From: Neoscytalidium dimidiatum | Taxonomy: Eukaryota; Ascomycota; Dothideomycetes; Botryosphaeriales; Botryosphaeriaceae | Assembly (NCBI GenBank): GCA_037367355.1 | Contig: CM074696.1 | Span: 2,418,001 to 2,482,000 of the forward strand | Direction of reading: 5' to 3' | Length of the DNA: 64,000 bases | Shown: in pieces, positions 34,252 to 46,273 of the stretch | Numbering within the stretch: position 1 is the stretch's first letter | Layout of the letters: every line of letters begins with the position of its first letter | Translations under genes and position numbers: made by a program | The notes under the pieces: generated by a model | Database searches by the model: none | What the model was told of the DNA's origin: nothing | What the model saw: only the letters and a program-made list of their open reading frames with translations

Positions 34252-35813
34252 AATGAGATGGACCGCAAGTCTAGAATGGCTACATTCAGAAGCCGTGCAT
34301 GTATTGAGGGTTGAATGGCAGCTGACTCCTCGCATTTTGTGCCTGAATATTAATGTTCTGAGGTATACGCATTTTCGATTCGGTGACACCTCCGCCGAGA
34401 TCTCCTCGAAGGTGGGGTAATTTGAGCCCGCTGCATTCTCTTCGCACCATTGGGGATGATGGTCGACAGCACAACGTCATTCGAGGAAACTCCACAGAAA
34501 CCTCCGCCCAAGTTGCTTACATGCATCTGCAGTCGTTGTAATCAGCTAAGGCTTCGTAAGAGAAGACGATGACTCCATTGGAAGTTAGGTTATACTGGGG
34601 CAGCCAAAATGAGAAGCATAAGATTTATGCCGTGCGTTTGAAGGCAGAGCGACCACCTCAATCGATGGATGAGATAAGCTCCGGCTATAACGGCTTGTCC
34701 TTCGGTCATGTCGGGTGTACCGGAATGTCTGTTTCAAGTGACGTCATCGTCACCCGCAAGGACCTCTTGCGCTTTGCCGAACGCCACCAATTATTTAACA
34801 TGTCCTGAGATTGAAATTTGGGTCACATTCTATGTCGTTGGCCGGCTGATTTCCATATCATCTTGAACTAACGTGGTCTTTAAACATGACTGTCGAAGTC
34901 GCCACTGCAAGCAGCTACCATCAGAGCTCAAGCCAACATCTAGCCAGATCCAGACGTTCCCACCCCAGCGCATTATGGCTCCAAAGTAGTCACAGCTACT
35001 GTTGGTGGAGTATTTCGATATTGAAAGGCCGAAAGAGGCGAGAAAAGGAGAAGTACTGACTCCAGACTTCAATACTTTGACAGCATGATTCGGGAATCGA
35101 GACGCTCGGCACCTAGTGAATACGATTCCCGCGCTTGACCCCTGGATGGACGTTAGCTACAGAATGATATTGAGCCGCGGAAAGGCACTCGGTTTGCTGA
35201 CACTCCGGTTCGCAGCAAGATAAGTGTTCTAGAAAGTCGCTGGAATATGACCAATTACCGTTGTTGGGATGATTGCTGCTCATGGAGATTAGATCCGGAC
35301 GTCGACAGTATTCCAGTCGATCCGCTGATTCACCGAATCGAGTCAGAAGGGGGCATGAATACGAATAGGGGCTAAGCGAGCGAATGAAGATGAAGAGTCT
35401 ATCGTTCGCATCAGCTTCGTAAACTTTAAACTATAAACAACGTGAGACGTGGCTTTCCAATACCACGAATCGGTATCAATTGCGCGAGACCGGCCCGGTT
35501 TTTCTACGTCGAGGCTCTGGTTATCCGGTCAGATCCGGACAAACGCGTACGTTCAATTGGTGAAACGCGGCCTCAACACGAACATCGACTAACGTCGAAA
35601 CAAGAAATCGGGAAGCCTGGCTGGCCGTGCATACACAAGCTCACCTAGCTTTCAACTTGGCTTAAATGATCCGACCCTTAATCTGGTTGTCTATGTGGGT
35701 ACAAACTATGCTCGACTCCTTACCTGAATAATAGCCTTCCGGACCCTGATACTTATACCGCGATCAAGGGTGTCTTGCCCGTCAGTATCGAGCTGCATTC
35801 GCTCTTTTAAATT
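34252..35813. other. Intergenic region, no gene seen
   Basis: This holds the upstream flank of the DUF4038 pseudogene and the promoter of the pectin methylesterase gene. Short frames on both strands (for example 34569-34808 +) have no recognisable domain. Confidence 0.45.
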
Positions 35814-36840
35814 ATGCTTTACTCTTCCGCTCTGTTCAGCCTTATCGGCTCTACATTCGCTTTGACGGCTCCTCCCCCGGGAGCATTGACCGTCGGAGGT
35901 TCTGAGGGAAAATATTCGACCGTCCAGGCCGCAGTGAACGCCCTCCAAAACACGACTACTCGACAAAACATTTTCATCTATCCCGGCGCATATGAAGAGC
36001 AAGTGTTTGTCCCCAAGTATCTAGGCCCGGTTACCATCTACGGTTACTCCGAAAATGAGTCGTCCTACGAGGGAAACACCGTCACTCTCTCCTTCGGCTT
36101 AAGTCAAGCTTTCAACCTGAGCAATGATCTCACCGGTACCCTCAGGGCTCACGCTGCCGACTTCAGTCTGTACAATGTTAACGTCGAGAATACATATGGC
36201 CGCGGAAGCCAAGCCGTTGCTGTCTCGGCCTACGGTACGGAACAGGGATATTACGGCTGCAAGCTCACCGGCTTCCAAGACACGCTCCTTACTCAAAGGG
36301 GCAAGCACTTTTTCGTGAATACCTACATCGAAGGTATATCTACTTGAAGAATACTGAACGCATCATTTCTGACATTAAAATGCAGGTGCCACGGACTTCA
36401 TCTTTGGCCAGTACTCCGCTGCTTGGTTCGAGAACTGCGATCTGCGTGTCCCTGCCGCCAAGATCGGCTACGTCACCGCCAGCGGCCGTAACACAACCAA
36501 CGACGGCTGGTACGTGATCAACGGGGGCAGCGTCGAAGCTGCACCGGGCCAGAATGTTACTGCCGGTGCCTTCTACCTCGGGCGCCCGTGGCGCGACTAT
36601 GCTCGTGTCGTCTTTCAGAACGTCTACTTGAGCGAGGTCATCAACAGCGACGGCTGGACTATCTGGAGCACGACGAGCAAGAACACCGATCATGTCACGT
36701 TTGCCGAGTTTAATAACACCGGACCGGGTGCTGGTAATGGAACGAGGGTGGACTTCGCTGAGAAGCTCGATGCTCCGATCGATATTACGGAGGTGCTGGG
36801 TTCAAATTACACTGCTTGGATCGACCCTAAGTTTTTGTAA
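35814..36840 (+). CDS. Secreted pectin methylesterase (carbohydrate esterase family 8)
   Basis: Two exons, 35814-36333 and 36386-36840, with a 52-nt intron (GTATAT donor, TGCAG acceptor); product 324 aa. There is an N-terminal signal peptide of about 17 residues. The right-handed beta-helix carries the family signatures in order: YYGCKLTGFQDTLL (Gln-Asp pair), GATDFIFGQYSAAWFENC (catalytic Asp in DFIFG), and FYLGRPWRDYARVVF (substrate-binding Arg-Pro-Trp). All catalytic residues are present. It removes methyl groups from homogalacturonan outside the cell, which exposes pectin to lyases and polygalacturonases. The pectin lyase 5 kb downstream would act on the same polymer. Length and signatures are normal for a fungal CE8 enzyme. 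Confidence 0.95.
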
Positions 36841-37311
36841 TTGTGTCATGTTCGACGAGACTCCGAACGGATCTCGAGCGTGCCCACCATTCTCACATAA
36901 GGGTTAAATCATGGTAACGGCTCACCAGGTCATGTAATTATAAAATAGGTACCAGCTGGACCGACCCCTCTGTTTCTGCAAATTATCGAGTTCGGTAACA
37001 AACGGGCGATGGTGAATGGCCGTCTCGGGGTTGTCCCGAACGGAGCGAAACATGGTGCGCGCGGCTCCCAGCGCTACATAGGTAGCATGCAAGCCCACAA
37101 CTCACGTTACAGTCAGCAAGAATTTTATCATACATGGAAGACGCTTGACCAACCAAGACTAGATAAATCATAATACGTCTGTTGTCAGACGGACAAGATG
37201 GAGCGCAATTCTGTGGCTAGGAAGAGGGCCTGTGATGTAAATCCGCGCTCGCCGGGACGTGACCTTCAAATGATTCATTGATTGTAAATACCATCCTAGT
37301 ACCGTGTAGAC
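36841..37311. other. Intergenic region, no gene seen
   Basis: The 3' flank of the methylesterase gene and upstream flank of the aldo-keto reductase pseudogene. Nothing else recognised. Confidence 0.45.
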
Positions 37312-38493
37312 ATGGGGCTCTCCACATTGTCAGCTTCATGTCTCCTCGGCAGGCATCGTCTGCTATTACCCACTGCTGGTGTTTTCGGTTCACCGATATG
37401 CCTCGGGACCATGAATTTTGGCAACGCGTGGAAAGAGGGTATGGGCACCTGCGACAAAGAAACCGCTTCCAAAATACTCGATTACTTCTACTCCAAAGGC
37501 AGCAACTTTATCGGCACGTGGGTACGACCGCTCAGCACCACCAAGCAAGGCTGACTCCCATGTAGAGCCAACTCCTACCAAGCGGAGGATTCGGAAATCT
37601 GGCTAGGTGAGTGGCTGGAGAAGAGCGGTCCCCGGAACGAGATTGTGATCGCGACCAGGTTTACGGATTCCTACAAGTTGCAGGCCGCACCGCACAAGCA
37701 ACAGTCCCACTACGGAGTGGACGGCACCAAGAGCATGGTTCTGGCTGTCGTCTCGAGTCGGAAGAAGCTGCGCATCCACTACATCGACATCCTCTACGTG
37801 CACTACTTCGACTTGACCATCTCTATTCCGGAGCTCATGCAGTCGCTGAACCACCTCGTCGCCGGCAAGGTGCTCTGCCTGGGGATCAGCGACACGCCCG
37901 CCTGGATAATTGTGAAATGCAACGAGTACGTCCGCCAGCACGGCCTGCGCCAGTTCACCGTCTACCAGGGCCAGTGGTCGGCCGCGATCCGCGATTTTGA
38001 GCGCGAGATCATTCCCATGTGCTTGCACGAGGGTGTGGCGCTTGCACCGTGAGGTGCGCTGGGTAGTGGCCTGTTCAAACCGACCAAGACGGCTAAGACA
38101 GAGGGCCGCAGCTTCGCGGGGGATCCGTCAATTCAAGGGACGGAAGGTAAGGTCTCCGTGGTGCTGAAGAGAATTGCTGAGAGGGAAAATACCTCGATCA
38201 CCAGCGTAGTTTTGGTGCACGTGCTCCATAAGGCGCCGTATGTCTTTCCTATCGTTGGCGGTCGCAAGACCGAGCACTTGGAGGGTATTATTGATGCCTT
38301 GGAACTGGAGCTGTCTCCTGAAGAAATTGGGGAAATAGAGAGATCCTACGAATTCAAGTCTAGTTTCCCACATAGCTTTCTTACGGGCGGCAAGAACGTT
38401 CCGAACATCACTGGAAGCGTCCTCTTTTCTAATCTTTCGGGGACTTTTGACTTCGTCGACGGAGTAAAGCCAGTTTTTCCAATACACTCCTGA
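37312..38493 (+). pseudogene. Aldo-keto reductase (aryl-alcohol-dehydrogenase/AKR9-like) with premature stop
   Basis: Exons 37312-37517 and 37566-38493, with a 48-nt intron (GTGGGT donor, CTGAC branch). The frame runs without shift to TGA 38491-38493, except for one TGA at 38050-38052 where the family has Trp (LAP-stop-GALGSG). The family features are clear: SPICLGTMNFGNAWKEGMG, YIDILYVHYFD, GKVLCLGISDTPAW and FPIVGGRKTEHLEGIIDALELELS. Two residues of the catalytic tetrad also differ: the usual Asp is Gly (NFIGTA) and the usual Lys is Arg (IATRFT), while the Tyr (SYQ) and His (YVHYFD) remain. A stop at about residue 230 plus the altered active site indicate a dead gene. Relatives reduce aromatic aldehydes or ketones in secondary metabolism. 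Confidence 0.8.
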
Positions 38494-38679
38494 GAGATTT
38501 TTAGATAGAACGAAGACGTTGATCCATGGATGGCAGATGAGGTATATGTTTTACGTAATGTGCCATCTCTGGGAAGAAATGTATATTCTTCGATCCCTCG
38601 AAGTGTGATGGTTCCTGACATGCAATCAACAGCTGGTTCACCGGTCGGTCAAACAATCTTTATGAAGATAATAACATTA

Positions 38680-40250
38680 TCAAGCCTCTATGAGGAAGTG
38701 CAATTTGCTTTTCCTATCTGATATTAACCGCTCACCCCAGGTGCGCCCTTCACGGCGCTGATGCTCATGTTCATGCACTTTTGGAGCTTCTTCATCCCCA
38801 TTCTCCTCATTAGCACGCCCTGATACTCTTAAGGAATCAGGGAGTACAGTTACGCCGCCTTTTGCCTTTCCAATTTTCTCCACTAATTCCTTCTCTGCAT
38901 GGTCTCGGATGCTTTCGGATTCAAAGTCTTCCTGGATCGCAGCAGCAAGATCAAGTAAGGTACGATAAACACCACCGGTCCGTTTCCCTTGCACCATTCG
39001 ACTATTCCTATAAGCATCTATCCATAGCCCATAAAGCACAGATGCTAGCACTAGATTGCATATGGACCACACAAGCGCTAGATCATACGAGAAACCCCAC
39101 TGGTAGATGTTGCTCGGCTGGCACACTCTGTGCTTCGTTGCATAATCCGGTTCATAAGCACCACCATTATAACCGTACCAGTGGAGACTGATGTTCAATG
39201 GGGGGCTTTCGACTCGCAGAAGAGTACCATTGAAGCATATCTTTGTGGCCTCCGCGGTGTCGTTGACGGGATATTGGCCTGCGTTATAGTAATAGTTTAC
39301 ATCTTCACAAAGAGAGAGTCAGCAGAATGCCAATCTCAGGTTTGACGACTCTTACAATTTTCTACTCCAACAGTCACGAATCTGGACACTAACGCCGTGC
39401 TGCTGTCGACTTCGGAGGTGCTGACATGCCAACCGTACGTAGCGTCGTAGGTTAGCACTGTGTCCCGTGACAGAGTATCCTCTATCACAGTAGTAGAGTT
39501 CTTCTGGCTGTCATCTGAGGTAGACTGACACCCTAAAGCCACGTGCTCAGCCACGGAGCCTTGCACTTTATCTTGCAGTACAAGCCGATATCCGTCATGA
39601 ATTACTGCCGCATCTTCAAGTTGCTTCATCGGCACTGCCGTATTATCTCGCAAATTCATCATGATGTCGAAAAAGGGGGTGTATCCAGTCATGGCACTGG
39701 TCAGCGTAGGCCACGCAGCAATGTAGATAACCGTGGCGAAGATCGCTGCTAAGATCGTCTTGCTCGATGCTGATTGATGATGAACTCGTCTCTTCTTAAC
39801 CATTTCCAGGAAGAGCGCAGAAACCATGGAGAAGGTGTTTTGTTGGACTCCGGTGGCCAGGAAGAGCTCGTAAGAGGCGGTGTAGCTCTCCATTGCCCGC
39901 AGCAGAGCCATCTTGTACACGTGGTAGGCTGTGACTGCCAAAATAATCTGTAGACCACGGCCGACAAGAATATCCCACAGCACATCGATGAGCTTCACTG
40001 TGGCAAAGCTATACCGTCCAAATGCAAGGTTTACAGCGAATAACCCCGAAATGAAGGTGCCATCAGAGACGCAAGGCTGGTCATTCAGCTCCGTTACAAA
40101 TCCCCTGGATCCTTTCGTGACCAAGTAGAAGAAAGGCGGAGTAGTGACGAGGATGGTAGAGAGGACGATAAAGACATTTGTGAAGGGGGGCACATGTAGA
40201 GATTTGCTGATCCTGTGGCTCTTTTGTGGCTGCCCAAGCGATGGCGCCAT
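38680..40250 (-). CDS. Multi-pass membrane protein of unknown function (fungus-specific)
   Basis: Two exons: 40250-39356 and 39302-38680, with a 53-nt intron (GTAAGA donor, GAAG acceptor) that joins VEN to YVNYYYNAG in frame. The product is about 505 aa. There are hydrophobic segments near residues 25-47 (FTNVFIVLSTILVTTPPFFYL), 64-80, 95-115, 165-185 and about 390-410 (LALVWSICNLVLASVLYGLW). Between the fourth and last segments lies a large, probably extracytoplasmic loop with several NxS/T sites. The C-terminal tail is charged (RREGRTWGERL). I do not recognise a named domain. The overall layout, one large loop and a final helix, is common in Pezizomycotina-specific plasma-membrane proteins without known role. 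The start ATG at 40250 (MAPSLGQ) is the first in the frame. Confidence 0.8.
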
Positions 40251-41808
40251 GATGCTAGCGCTAGCGAATCAGTATGCCGGCTCGCAGAGGGAAACTTTAC
40301 TTTGAAAGAAGAACGGTGAAGAAGCACGCACTTAGCCAAGCTTAAAATTTTTTGCAAACAATCCCGGTGGCAATGAGAGCACGAAGTGCAAATGTGGAAT
40401 GTGTAAGAAGGTCCCCTTTGATATCGGGTTCCGCCCCCACGGCAGTAGGACCAATCAGGATCGACCTATACGAAAGCAAAGGTGCACGGAGACACGACTG
40501 GGGCATTTGGTTAACACTTACCTGCTTGTGTCACTTCATTATCGCAGATCTTTTCCTTAGCCTCCTGGTTCATTGAATCAACAGGTCAGCAGTGTCTATA
40601 AAATAAATTGCTGCACGTCGACAGCCCTAAGTCACGAGAAAGCGCGCACATTCCACTGGAATAGTCTAGAGATCCGTGTTTCCTATTGTACTTTTCCTCT
40701 CTTTCTCCTTGCTGGCGTAAAGTAAATAATATATTAGCTTCAAGCATCGGATTAGAAGCATCTCTATTAGGCATCTCCTTACTACACTCTTGGTAGAAGA
40801 CTTACGTAGTACTAGCCTCAAAAGACGGAATAATAATGCTGTCTTAACTAGATTATGTTATAGACTTTGCCTGAAACTCCTTTAAGCGGTCTCAAAAGGG
40901 GAATGCTACTAGGTGCAGGTTACTGCGTTGCGTAATATTGAAAAGACCATCCTAAGGTTTATTAAAACGTGTGGAGTAAGAAGTACTTGAAGCAATTATC
41001 CGCATGTCAATGTTCAAAGTGGCTGCTGAAGTCGATGTATAGATAGTTACTTGACTCTAAATGAGCTAATGGTATTTGCTATACAATACTTTAGGTACAA
41101 CCTTACCTTTCAAACCTTTAACCTTGGTAAGTCCAAGCAGACAACAACCTACTTCAGCACAATACTAAGTGGATAGACATCAAGGTTGTTCCTAGCAATG
41201 CACCGGATGTTCCCATGATAGGTCAGGAGTAGACGGCGAGAGCCGCAAAGAGTCCGGTTGCGGCAGCGCTCGGTAAGAAGCGAACCCACCGCTCAACCAT
41301 GCGGCTCTTCTCCCAACTTCGCTTCATGCCAGCACGCCGGACGCCCTTTTCAATCCGGAGCGCAATATTCATCGGGCCCACGGCCAGCCGAGGGGCAACC
41401 GCATTTGTGTGCCGATCTATGCGGCGGTCCTGAGAAAATAGAAAGGAGCGACGGGGCCAGTTTCCGTTTCGGTAGATGAAACGTCGTTTCACTCACTTCA
41501 GTCCTGCCAAGCCGGCTAGCGCGCCGACAATCCCCACTGCGAAACGGGCATATCGTCTTTCCAGGCGTTGGAACCTCGTTGCGAGGTGGTTTGTGGCTTG
41601 CGAGAGGCGCATCGATGCCGAAGCGCCCGGAAACAGGGCAGTAGTCGAACGCCGTGGCTCAGGAGTGGTTTGGGGCCGTTGTAGGTAGTGAGAGGTACTA
41701 TATCTGACTGCGGTGACGGTCGGAAACACTTGCCTGCCCTCGCTACTCGTTCCCTCGCGTTTTCTCGCGTCATTCATTCTTTGTTGTGTTCAATTGTCTC
41801 TCTTTACC
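40251..41808. other. Intergenic region, no supported gene
   Basis: AT-rich in 40,600-41,200. Minus-strand open frames at 41223-41492 and 41493-41777 lie against the pectin lyase start and could not be joined into one gene, so they are listed as rejected. Confidence 0.4.
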
Positions 41809-43451
41809 ATGTTCGGTCATTCTCTTCTTGCTACTGCCTGCCTTGCCTCGCTGGTCGTGGCGCAGAGCAATGTCGTCGGATCTGCAACTGGATTTGCTGC
41901 TGGCGTGACTGGAGGCGGTGATGCCACTCCTGCTGTGCCCGCTGACATCGATGAATTGGTGTCGTGGCTTACTGATGACGAGCCTCGTGTCATTCTTTTG
42001 GACAAGGAGTACAATTTCTTGGAGTCGGAGGGAACGAAGACTGAGGATGGCTGTCGTCCGGATAGCAACACTTGCGGAGTAAGTTAATGCATCCCTATAA
42101 ACTAGGGAATAATGTCAGCTGACGATGGCTTCCAGAGCAGCGGCCAAGATGCACTTGATGGGCCTAACTGGTGCAGCGCCAGTTATCCGACCGTTTCGGT
42201 GACCTACGACGTCGCTGCCACGAACCCTATTGACGTCAAGTCTAACAAGTCCGTCGTCGGTGTCGGCGACAAGGGCGTCATCAGGGGAAAGGGTTTCCGC
42301 TTCGTCAGCGGCGCGCAAAACATCATCTTCCAAAACGTCCACGTCACGGAGCTGAACCCTCAGTACATCTGGGGCGGAGATGCCTTCCAAATGTCTGGCT
42401 CCGACCTCATCTGGATCGACCACTGTAAGATATCCTTGATTGGAAGGCAGATGCTCGTCACTGGATACGAGACCGCCGGCCGTGTGACCATCTCGAACAA
42501 CGAGCTCGACGGCACGACGAGCTGGAGCGCCAGCTGCAACGGCGAGCACTACTGGACGATGCTCTTCCTCGGCGAGAACGACCAGATCACCCTGGCCAAC
42601 AACTGGGTCCACGATACCAGCGGACGGTCTCCCAAGGTCGGAGACAAGTCCACCATTCACGCCGTCAACAACTACTTTGAGACGAACAAGGGGTGAGTAG
42701 ACGCAAATCTACTCGCAGAAGCAACTGCAGAACTGACGATTCCCACCAGCCACAACTTCGACATCGAGCAGGGCGCCCAGATCCTCTTCGAAGGTAACGT
42801 CTTCCAGGACTGCAAGGCGCCGATGACCGAGGCCGCGCTCGCCGTCACCAGCGGCCTCTTCAACACGCCCACGGCCAGCGACGCGTCCAAGTGCTCCAGC
42901 GCGCTCGGCCGCGACTGCGAGGTCAACTCGCTGTCCAACTCGGGCGACTTCGGCTCCTTCACCGACACCACCGCCATCGACGCCATCGGCGGCGCCGACT
43001 CGATCTGGAAGGCCATCGCCGCGGACGAGGTTGCGGCCTACGTGCAGGCCAACGCCGGCATCGGCAAGCTGGAGTCCTCGTCCTCTTCGTCGACGTCGAG
43101 CGCGGCTGTCGAGGCTGCGGATGAAGACACAGCGGCTTCTTCGACCCCGGCCGCTTCCACTCCTACCTCCGCCGTTGCTTCTAGCAAAGCTCCCGCGTCT
43201 ACGTCCAGCGCTGCTGCTGCTGCGGAGACCACTAAGGCTTCTTCTTCGTCATCCTCTTCCTCGTCTTCTTCGGCGGGCGCCGCGGTGGCTCGCTGGGGCC
43301 AGTGTGGCGGCAAGTCGTACACGGGCTCGACCACTTGCGCAGATGGTTCCACCTGCACTGTCCAGAACGATTGTAAGTAGTCCTGCGAGTCGAGGTTCTC
43401 AGACACGATGCTAACAGAAGGCCGTAAATAGGGTACAGCCAGTGCATCTAA
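41809..43451 (+). CDS. Secreted pectin lyase (PL1) with C-terminal CBM1 cellulose-binding module
   Basis: Four exons: 41809-42078, 42136-42692, 42750-43372, 43432-43451; introns of 57, 57 and 59 nt with consensus sites. The product is 489 aa. Signal peptide [20 protein letters not shown]1 beta-helix with [30 protein letters not shown] and TSGRSPK (the Arg near the active site). The body ends at about residue 380. A low-complexity Ser/Ala/Thr linker follows (about 70 residues, including an 11-Ser run), then a complete CBM1: [11 protein letters not shown], four Cys and aromatic residues, finishing DWYSQCI. The last intron splits the module, and the final exon is only 20 nt. The enzyme cleaves methylated pectin by elimination; the CBM would hold it on cellulose in plant walls. 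The upstream frame has no signal peptide, so ATG 41809 was chosen. Confidence 0.95.
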
Positions 43452-44583
43452 GCATTTGGAGAGTTTAGGAGGGAGCTCCTTTGGATGTGGGACGATTATG
43501 GAGTCGAGGATGGGGTTTCTCTGTAAATATGTAAATCTCGGACATAGTAAAATTCTTGAAAATCAAGCATTTTGTATTGAAGCCATGTGGATGCGAGGAT
43601 TCGCGAGTGGTAGCGTCCTTTGCCATGATGCGCCGAGCGCGATGTATCTGTTGGTAGCACAGTGGAGCGATATGTGGAGTTTCGGATACGACCGCAAAAG
43701 ATTGGAAGATGGATGGATAGGGAAAGTAAACTTCGATGGTACGGTTGGGATGGACCAGTGGGAATAGACTGGAGAGCAACAGATCGCCGGCCTGCTGGGT
43801 GATTGGCGTGCGGAGACGAGCGGCCAACACTTTTGGGTCGCTTGAAGATCACGTGCGCCGGTCGCGACGTTGCAGTGGTTCCCAGCCACCTCGATTAACA
43901 ACTAGCCTCCTTCAACAACTCATTTCCCCCCCAACCACCATCCGCCCATCCGCTCGTCCATCCGTCCACATCCGATCGCCTTTCCCTACCATCGTCACCA
44001 TCGCCCCCTCTTATCACGCTGCGCCATTTAACGCAAGCGCAACCCCATCGTCCCCGTTCCGCGCGACCGCGACCGCGACCGCGATCGCGTTTCCACGGCC
44101 AAACTACCAACGGTAGCCGCCCTTCCCCGAACCCATCAACACCCATCCACCACATCACCTATCATCAAGAGGAGGAAGACGTCCGTCCATCAACGTACAG
44201 CGACACTCCATAGGTCACGCTCTCCGCGCAGCCGTGCGCGCCCGCCGGACCCGCCCTCAAGCCCGACAACTTTGCCCGACGTTGCGAGCAGGCCAGCACT
44301 TCGCACCAGTTTCCCCGTCCACGGGAAGACTGGGGTCTGTAGGCGCTCTCTGAGCGACCGTTCGTGACTCCGGCGCGTTCGTCGCGTGTGGTGGTTCCCG
44401 CTGGGCGTGCGTGGAGGGTTGCTGTTCTGCGTTGCGGCGGTGTCGTCATTCGTGAGCTTGGATCGGGAAAGAGGCCTTTGTGGAGTATTGCCCACGCTTC
44501 AGCCGGTTGCAGCGGGCTAATGCGTCGTGTGGAGGAGGCGGTGCTATACAGATATCAAATGACAGATATTTCTCTCTTCCATC
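43452..44583. other. Intergenic region, no gene seen
   Basis: The pectin lyase 3' flank and a long, C-rich probable 5' leader/promoter of the next gene (43.9-44.2 kb, rich in CCAxCC tracts). The GC-rich frames on the minus strand are low-complexity and not convincing. Confidence 0.45.
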
Positions 44584-45981
44584 ATGGCTTCCGTTGACGA
44601 GAAGCTGGCTGTTTCAAATGTGCCCGTGTGGGTCGAGTGGACGTGTGATAACGTCAAGCGTCTGGACGACAGCGATCATGCGACGCTTGATTGGGGTCTA
44701 TACCGAGCTTCTGGCGAGGCGTTTTTCAAGATCAAGGTTCCTATCGGCTTGAAAGGGCGCGCTAAGAAGACGAACTTCTACTTCTTCGTGCGACCGGAGC
44801 AGTTTGGCGGCCTTGAGATGGATGATGGCCCGTCGGCTGTCGCGCCGTCGATTACGGCGTCGTTTGTGCGGAACAGCGAGTGCTCGGAGCCTGGTGATGT
44901 TGTTGCTCTGCGCTGGTCGTTCAAGCAGGCCGGTGTCCTGGTTGGCCCTCCACCCACCCCGCCACTGCTTCCGAAGTCGAAGAAGTCTGGTGACATGCTC
45001 GAATCACTCAAGTCGCTTGCTCGGGCGACTGCTCTCACCTTGTACCTTCCCAAGGGCGAGGTCGAACAGGCACTTTTCGATGCAACATCAACTCTCATCT
45101 CCAAGGGTAATCTGAAATCTAGCCAAGATGAATACGTATTTGAGCGGCTCTACTCTGGGAAAGGAGGCCACCCGGTCGACGTCGGGCGAGATGAACTGCA
45201 CGATGATAATCCTCCTTCCTACGATGAGCTCGGCCCTTCTCCTCCGCCGCCGTCAAGGAGACGGAAAGGGAGCACTCGTAAGTATCGATTCATGATAACC
45301 TCATCATTGGAAGCTGACACACCAACAGCAACATCACCATCTCCTTCGAAGAGAACCAAACCAGACCATGTCAGGGATTCCTCATCGGAGAGACTAGCGC
45401 AGGATATCAGCCAAAGCATTGAGCCAAGCGTTGAAGCTTGGAAGCGGATGCTCGAAGCGCAGCTGCAAGCGTTGTGCGGAGAAGTCAATGCGGTCCGCGA
45501 GAAAGTCAACGGCGAGCAACAGCCTCAAATCCCGTCAGCAGACACGAGTGATACCAGGAGCCGGCTTGACCGTATTGAGGAGCAGATGCGGGAGCTGCGG
45601 GATCAGATGAATGCGTTACAAGAGACGATGCGGGAAACATCGGAGGAAAATGAGCAGCGTTTAGAGAAACGTCTCGAACAGCGGCTTGAAGTGCGCCTGG
45701 AGCGGCGCCTCCAGCAACGGTTCGAAGATGCCTGGAAAGAGGCGAGCGAAGCGCTGGAAGAGCGTTTCGAGCAACGGATTGAAGAACGGCTGGACGACCG
45801 GATGGACCCTGCCATTGACGACGCGATCGAGGAAGCGGATATGAGAATTGAAGAAAGGGCACTGCAGATCAAGGACGAGATGTTATCTTTTGTGCAAGAA
45901 GAGTTGCAGCAAGTGAAAGAGGAGCTGAGAGATGGCTTCGATATAGGCAGCGCTGTTCTCCGGGTCGAGTTTGAGCGATGA
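44584..45981 (+). CDS. Conserved fungal protein of unknown function with a long coiled coil
   Basis: Reads from ATG 44584 to TGA 45979-45981. An in-frame 51-nt intron is likely at 45278-45328 (GTAAGT donor, GCTGAC branch, ACAG acceptor), giving 448 aa rather than 465. The N-terminal part (about 1-200) is a folded-looking domain (VPVWVEWTCDN, FYFFVRPEQFGG, LTLYLPKGEVEQALF). A short Pro-rich stretch with NPPSYDEL follows, the PPxY form bound by WW domains of Nedd4/Rsp5 ubiquitin ligases. Then comes a Ser/Pro-rich linker and from about 290 a long coiled coil. Its core is a repetitive Glu/Arg/Leu tract (EKRLEQRLEVRLERRLQQRF). No signal peptide or membrane segment. I recognise the architecture as common in Pezizomycotina but know no function. 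Confidence 0.82.
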   Translation: MASVDEKLAVSNVPVWVEWTCDNVKRLDDSDHATLDWGLYRASGEAFFKIKVPIGLKGRAKKTNFYFFVRPEQFGGLEMDDGPSAVAPSITASFVRNSECSEPGDVVALRWSFKQAGVLVGPPPTPPLLPKSKKSGDMLESLKSLARATALTLYLPKGEVEQALFDATSTLISKGNLKSSQDEYVFERLYSGKGGHPVDVGRDELHDDNPPSYDELGPSPPPPSRRRKGSTRKYRFMITSSLEADTPTATSPSPSKRTKPDHVRDSSSERLAQDISQSIEPSVEAWKRMLEAQLQALCGEVNAVREKVNGEQQPQIPSADTSDTRSRLDRIEEQMRELRDQMNALQETMRETSEENEQRLEKRLEQRLEVRLERRLQQRFEDAWKEASEALEERFEQRIEERLDDRMDPAIDDAIEEADMRIEERALQIKDEMLSFVQEELQQVKEELRDGFDIGSAVLRVEFER

Positions 45982-46273
45982 GAAGATACCCATTGTCTGT
46001 ACCCGCAATACAATCTATGGATTCCTAATGCCCTGGAATCAGCCCGGTTGGGACTGAGATATCCTGACATGTTCTGTTCACCCCACTTTACCTCGAACGG
46101 ATTTCGGGAAGCCCCTCCGATTTTGCTGATCTGCCGGAGAAGTGCGAATCCTCGTTCACCCACTTTCGCTGCCCGGACCTCAACGCGCTTAGCGCATGGT
46201 CGCGACATTAAGATTACAGCGCATACTAGAACAGCCGCCAGTCGCCAATTGTTACCAGTTCTTCCAAGTTACT
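45982..46273. other. Short intergenic region
   Basis: Contains the 3' flank of the coiled-coil gene and the promoter of the oxidase. An in-frame ATG at 46196 would extend the oxidase by 26 residues ahead of its Rossmann motif; this is judged less likely. Confidence 0.5.

Noticed and set aside
41223..41777. Two adjacent minus-strand frames (ending ALAGLAGLK and FAALAVYS) that might be a small mitochondrial-type protein
   Set aside because: The only good donor (GTGAGT) and acceptor (CTCAG) between them join out of frame and give an immediate stop. The upstream frame overlaps the pectin lyase leader.
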